Source: Palleniella intestinalis
GTDB taxonomy: Bacteria > Bacteroidota > Bacteroidia > Bacteroidales > Bacteroidaceae
Reading direction: 5' to 3'
Assembly: GCF_013166595.1 (NCBI RefSeq)
Contig: NZ_JABKKG010000003.1
Location: 273,408-337,407 of the forward strand
DNA: 64,000 nucleotides
Shown here: positions 60,306 to 64,000 of the stretch, piece after piece
Position numbering within the stretch: the first letter of the stretch is position 1
Layout: every line of letters begins with the position of its first letter
Notes under the pieces: generated by a model
Told to the model about the DNA's origin: nothing
The model's input: the letters and a program-made list of their open reading frames with translations, nothing else
The model's database searches: none
Program-made: the position numbers and the translations under genes

Positions 60306-60357
60306 GTTTTGTTGTGTGTCGGCAGGATAGTGCTGCGCTTGTTTCTTTATCTTGTTA

Positions 60358-63165
60358 TCAGAGTTTGTCCTTCAGGAATTGTCCTGTAAGGCTTTTCTCG
60401 CATTTCACAATTTCTTCCGGTGTGCCTGTGCAGACAATATTTCCACCTTTGTGACCGCCTTCAGGTCCGAGGTCGATGATGTGATCGGCGCATTTTATGA
60501 CATCGAGGTTATGCTCAATGATAAGCACGGAATGTCCACGCTTGATGAGTGCGTCAAAGGCTGCAAGCAGGCGTTTGATGTCATGGAAATGTAGACCGGT
60601 GGTCGGTTCGTCAAAGATGAAGAGTGTCGGAGCCTGTTTCTCCTGCCCGATGAAATAACCGAGTTTGACACGTTGGTTCTCGCCTCCTGACAGTGTGGAT
60701 GAACTCTGTCCGAGTTTGATGTATCCGAGTCCGACATCCTGCAGTGGCTTCAGGCGGTTGACGATTGTCTTGGCGAGAGTGTCTTCGGAGAAGAATTCTA
60801 TTGCCTGGTTGATGGTCATTTCCAGAATGTCATGGATGTTCTTGTCCTTATACCTTACCTCAAGGATGTCATGCTTGAACCGTTTGCCATGGCATGCCTC
60901 ACACTCCAGTTCAAGGTCGGCCATGAACTGCATCTCAACGGTGATTGTGCCCGCTCCCTTGCACTCCTCGCAGCGTCCGCCTTCGGTATTGAAGGAGAAA
61001 TGCTGTGGTGTGAATCCCATCTGTTTTGACAATGGCATGTCTGCCATCCATTGGCGGATGGCATCGTAGGCTTTGACGTATGTCGCCGGATTGGAGCGTG
61101 TTGATTTGCCGATAGGGTTCTGGTCGACAAACTCAATATGCTTTATGGCTTTCAAATCGCCTTCCAGTCCTCCGTATTCTCCCGGTGCATCGCTGACTTC
61201 CCCAAGATGTCTCTTCATGGCGGGATATAGTATGCCCTTTATCAGAGATGATTTTCCTGAGCCTGAAACGCCTGTGATTACGGTCATGCAGTTCAGCGGT
61301 ATTTTGACATCTGTGCCTTTCAGATTATTCATCAACGGGCTTTTGATTGTGATATGATGGTTCCATTGACGGCGGCTTGCCGGGGTAGGGATAGTTTCGG
61401 TGTGTGTGAGATACTCGACAGTATGGCTTTTTGAGTATTTTTTTATGTCATTCTCGGTAAGTCGTGCTATCTCTTCCATATCACCCTCAAAGACAACCTC
61501 ACCTCCATGTCTTCCGGCATCCGGACCAATGTCCACGAGATAGTCGGCGGCACGCATGATTTCCTCGTCGTGTTCTACTACAACGACGGTGTTGCCAATA
61601 GCCTGCAATTGGCGCAAGACCTTTATAAGTCTGTCTGTGTCACGTGGGTGAAGACCTATGGACGGCTCATCAAGAATGTAAAGTGAGCCTACAAGGGAAG
61701 AGCCAAGGTTTGTGCAGAGATTGATTCTTTGGCTTTCTCCTCCGGACAATGTGTTGGAAGGTCGGTTGAGAGTGAGGTAGCCCAAGCCGACATCCATGAG
61801 GAATTGCAGGCGTGAGTTTATCTCCGGCAGCAATCGTTTGGCGATAGCCTGCTCGTGTTCGTTGAGCTGTATGTTGCGGAACCAGTCCTGCAAGTCGCTG
61901 ATAGGCATTTCGATGAGTTGCATGATGGTCTTGCCACAGACTTTGACGTATCCGGCTTCTTTCTTCAATCGCGTCCCTCTACATTCCGGGCAGACGGTTT
62001 TGCCACGGTAGCGTGCCAGCATCACACGGTACTGAATCTTGTACTGGTTATCTTTGAGCATACGGAAAAACTCATCGATGGAGACTTTCTCGTGCATGTC
62101 CATTCCTTCTTCTGACGGCAGACCGTGCCAAAGCCAGTCCTTATGTTCTTGTGAAAGAGAGAAATAAGGCTCGAAAATAGGGAAATTGTCTTTCTCGGCA
62201 CGACGGCAGAACTCTTCTTTCCAGACCTTCATCTTTTCTCCGTGCCAGCACTGTACGCAACCGTCATAGACAGATAATGAGGGATTTGGGATGACGAGTT
62301 TCTCGTCAATGCCTACGACTTTGCCAAAGCCTTCGCAAGAGGGGCAGGCTCCTACCGGTGAGTTGAAGGCGAAAAGGTTGGCGGAAGGCTCTTCGAATGT
62401 TACGCCGTCTGCCTCGAATTTTGTGGAGAACTCATGCTCAATCATTGCCGGCATGAATATCAGGCGGCACATTCCATGTCCTTCATAGAATGCTGTTTCG
62501 GCAGAGTCATAGAGGCGGGAGATTGTCTCTTTGCTGTCATCCACACTCATTCTGTCGATGAGAATGTGGGCTTCATCGGCTTTTATGGTGCTGACTTTGT
62601 CGCCAAGTTCATCAATGCGCAGTATTTCGCCTTGGTAATACAGGCGTGCATAGCCGGCTTGCACAGACATCTCCAGTTGGCGTTCAATGGTTCTTCCCTC
62701 TGGCACATGGAGTGGGGCGGTGATGATGAATTTTGTTCCTCGCTGATAGGAGAGCATGCACTCGACAAGGTCTTCGACGGAATGCTTCTTTACTTCCTGT
62801 CCGGAGACTGGGGAGAATGTTCTGCCGATACGTGCGAAGAGCAGGCGCATGTACTCATAGATTTCTGTGTTTGTGCCTACTGTGGAGCGTGGGTTGCGTG
62901 AGATGACCTTCTGCTCAATGGCGATTGCCGGTGGCAAGCCCTTTATGTAATCACACTCAGGTTTAGGCATTCTGCCCAGAAACTGTCGGGCGTAGCTTGA
63001 CAGAGACTCGACATAGCGCCGCTGTCCTTCGGCATACAGTGTGTCGAAGGCAAGGGATGATTTGCCGGAGCCTGACACTCCGGCTATTACGATGAATTTG
63101 TCTCTTGGGATATTTATAGAAATGTCCTTGAGGTTATTGACCTTTGCGTGTGAGATTTCTATCAT
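60358..63165 (-). CDS. uvrA: Excinuclease ABC subunit UvrA
   Basis: DNA-damage recognition ATPase of nucleotide excision repair, working with UvrB and UvrC. The 935 residues are the normal length. Seen: first Walker A GVSGSGKSSLAFD (about 29-41), the first ABC signature LSGGESQRI, and the second Walker A GVSGSGKSSLIKG. The second signature LSGGENQRV and Walker B regions (LYILDEPSIGLHPRD, LFIFDEPTTGLHFHD) follow. Zinc-finger cysteines appear in CPSCEGFGKV and CEECKGAGTI...CEACHGKRF. Followed closely by crcB. Confidence 0.98.
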   Translation of the reverse strand: MIEISHAKVNNLKDISINIPRDKFIVIAGVSGSGKSSLAFDTLYAEGQRRYVESLSSYARQFLGRMPKPECDYIKGLPPAIAIEQKVISRNPRSTVGTNTEIYEYMRLLFARIGRTFSPVSGQEVKKHSVEDLVECMLSYQRGTKFIITAPLHVPEGRTIERQLEMSVQAGYARLYYQGEILRIDELGDKVSTIKADEAHILIDRMSVDDSKETISRLYDSAETAFYEGHGMCRLIFMPAMIEHEFSTKFEADGVTFEEPSANLFAFNSPVGACPSCEGFGKVVGIDEKLVIPNPSLSVYDGCVQCWHGEKMKVWKEEFCRRAEKDNFPIFEPYFSLSQEHKDWLWHGLPSEEGMDMHEKVSIDEFFRMLKDNQYKIQYRVMLARYRGKTVCPECRGTRLKKEAGYVKVCGKTIMQLIEMPISDLQDWFRNIQLNEHEQAIAKRLLPEINSRLQFLMDVGLGYLTLNRPSNTLSGGESQRINLCTNLGSSLVGSLYILDEPSIGLHPRDTDRLIKVLRQLQAIGNTVVVVEHDEEIMRAADYLVDIGPDAGRHGGEVVFEGDMEEIARLTENDIKKYSKSHTVEYLTHTETIPTPASRRQWNHHITIKSPLMNNLKGTDVKIPLNCMTVITGVSGSGKSSLIKGILYPAMKRHLGEVSDAPGEYGGLEGDLKAIKHIEFVDQNPIGKSTRSNPATYVKAYDAIRQWMADMPLSKQMGFTPQHFSFNTEGGRCEECKGAGTITVEMQFMADLELECEACHGKRFKHDILEVRYKDKNIHDILEMTINQAIEFFSEDTLAKTIVNRLKPLQDVGLGYIKLGQSSSTLSGGENQRVKLGYFIGQEKQAPTLFIFDEPTTGLHFHDIKRLLAAFDALIKRGHSVLIIEHNLDVIKCADHIIDLGPEGGHKGGNIVCTGTPEEIVKCEKSLTGQFLKDKL

Positions 63166-63242
63166 GGAAAGGCTGTTTCTGTGTTGTTTTGGATCGTGGT
63201 GCGCGGAATGTGCTGCGGAATATTCTTGTCAGTGTTAGTGCG

Positions 63243-64000
63243 TTAGAGCATTCCTTTTGTTGAAGGAAGTTCGAATTTGTAGATGTCGCGTTTCACTGCC
63301 ATTTTCAATGCATGGGCAAATGCTTTGAAGATTCCTTCAATCTTGTGGTGCTCATTCTGCCCTTCAGCCTTGATGTTGAGGTTCATTTTTGCAGCGTCGG
63401 AAAGGGATTTGAAGAAATGGAGGAACATTTCGGTAGGCATTTCTCCTACTTTCTCACGGTTGAACTCCGCGTCCCATACAAGCCATGGTCGTCCACCGAA
63501 ATCAAGTGCAACGGAGCACAGACAGTCATCCATAGGCAGACAATAGCCGTAGCGTTCTATTCCGCGCTTGTTGCCAAGGGCTTCAGCGAGGCATTCGCCT
63601 ATGACGATGGCAGTGTCTTCTATCGTATGGTGCTCGTCAACTTCAAGGTCACCTTTTGTGTGAATGGTAAGGTCTATCATGCCGTGTTTGCCAATCTGCT
63701 CCAGCATGTGGTCAAAAAATCCGAGACCGGTGTTTATGTCACATGTACCTTTGCCATCGAGGTTCATACGCACGTAGATGTCTGTCTCCTTTGTCGTGCG
63801 TTTGATTTCCGCAATACGTTCCCCGGCAAAGAGGATTTCTGTGATTTTGTCCCATGTCATGTCCTCACCGATGATGAGAGCTTTGCACCCGATGTTCTCT
63901 GCAAGCTGACGGTCTGTCTCGCGGTCTCCGATGACATAGCTGTTGATGAGGTCGTATTTCGGTTCTTTGTTCTCTGTGGCAGCGGAATCGGTTGTGATGT
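63243..64000 (-). CDS. hisB: Bifunctional histidinol-phosphatase/imidazoleglycerol-phosphate dehydratase, C-terminal part
   Basis: Histidine biosynthesis enzyme. The frame is open from the stop at 63243 to the right window edge, so the N-terminus is missing. The first visible residues ([18 protein letters not shown]) are the end of the HAD-type histidinol-phosphatase domain, with the conserved GDRxTD loop. The dehydratase domain follows, with [13 protein letters not shown] and [17 protein letters not shown], the paired His motifs that bind manganese. An internal Met at 63860 could be mistaken for a start and would give only the dehydratase. The fused form is standard in Bacteroidetes. Other his genes would be expected just outside the window. 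Confidence 0.96.
   Translation of the reverse strand, partial: ITTDSAATENKEPKYDLINSYVIGDRETDRQLAENIGCKALIIGEDMTWDKITEILFAGERIAEIKRTTKETDIYVRMNLDGKGTCDINTGLGFFDHMLEQIGKHGMIDLTIHTKGDLEVDEHHTIEDTAIVIGECLAEALGNKRGIERYGYCLPMDDCLCSVALDFGGRPWLVWDAEFNREKVGEMPTEMFLHFFKSLSDAAKMNLNIKAEGQNEHHKIEGIFKAFAHALKMAVKRDIYKFELPSTKGML

Noticed and set aside
60306..60357. Fluoride riboswitch upstream of crcB
   Set aside because: Only 52 bp separate crcB from uvrA and no fluoride-aptamer pairing pattern is visible.
63243..63860. Monofunctional dehydratase starting at the internal Met at 63860
   Set aside because: The frame continues upstream to the window edge with clear histidinol-phosphatase sequence (VIGDRETD), so the gene is the fused HisB.

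Overview
This 64 kb window comes from a Bacteroidales bacterium, most likely a Prevotellaceae member (Prevotella/Segatella-like). The evidence is two SusC/SusD glycan-uptake loci, many lipoproteins, TAnnTTTG promoter boxes with TTTG about 20 bp upstream, type IX secretion (T9SS) sorting tails, and typical Bacteroidales gene orders (rpsF-rpsR-rplI; YggS next to DUF4494; bifunctional HisB). No rRNA, tRNA, CRISPR array, transposase or prophage gene was seen.

Layout. 1-8.4 kb: start of a large secreted protein (minus), an M6 metalloprotease (minus), dihydrofolate reductase, then a pectin/rhamnogalacturonan pair (PL11 lyase with a long C-terminal extension and T9SS tail, followed by a PL9 lyase). 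8.5-12.9 kb: minus-strand housekeeping run rpsF-rpsR-rplI, then fabD, a cytoplasmic GH13 amylase-like enzyme and an FKBP isomerase. 13.1-16.4 kb: ECF sigma factor with a putative anti-sigma protein and a CpxP/Spy-like protein, a tiny protein that is almost only a T9SS sorting domain, a YggS PLP protein and DUF4494. 16.5-19.0 kb: a TonB-dependent-receptor-like barrel.

19.6-37.7 kb is PUL1: a membrane-spanning DUF6377 regulator, SusC, SusD, a surface glycan-binding lipoprotein, a GH16 with two BACON domains, a GH5 whose reading frame carries an in-frame TGA just after the signal peptide, two GH3 enzymes and a DUF4861 lipoprotein. The enzyme set points to beta-glucan (laminarin or mixed-linkage glucan). 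38.3-54.0 kb is PUL2: a propeller/Y_Y_Y/LuxR-type membrane regulator, SusC, SusD, a small lipoprotein, a fusion of an alginate-lyase-superfamily lyase with a GH88 unsaturated-uronyl hydrolase, a GH18-ThuA fusion and a GH2 with a C-terminal malectin-like domain. The target glycan is unknown but should contain a 4-linked uronic acid; this is the best candidate for an undescribed system. 54.2-64 kb: M48 protease, small membrane protein, GH43 arabinanase-like enzyme, CocE/NonD hydrolase, fluoride channel CrcB, UvrA, and the C-terminal part of HisB.

The most striking non-coding structure is a set of intergenic arrays of a 13-bp semi-palindrome (about AAAGGTAACACTT or its complement) repeated at exactly 22 bp. 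There are four arrays with four or five units each (2971-3049, 19201-19279, 37876-37976, 56167-56267) and one lone site (29836-29848). A second family, TGTGGCnnnGCCACA palindromes, occurs eight times, only in three gaps of PUL1. A 43-bp tandem repeat lies upstream of the PUL1 susC. Convergent gene ends carry unusually long bidirectional hairpin terminators.
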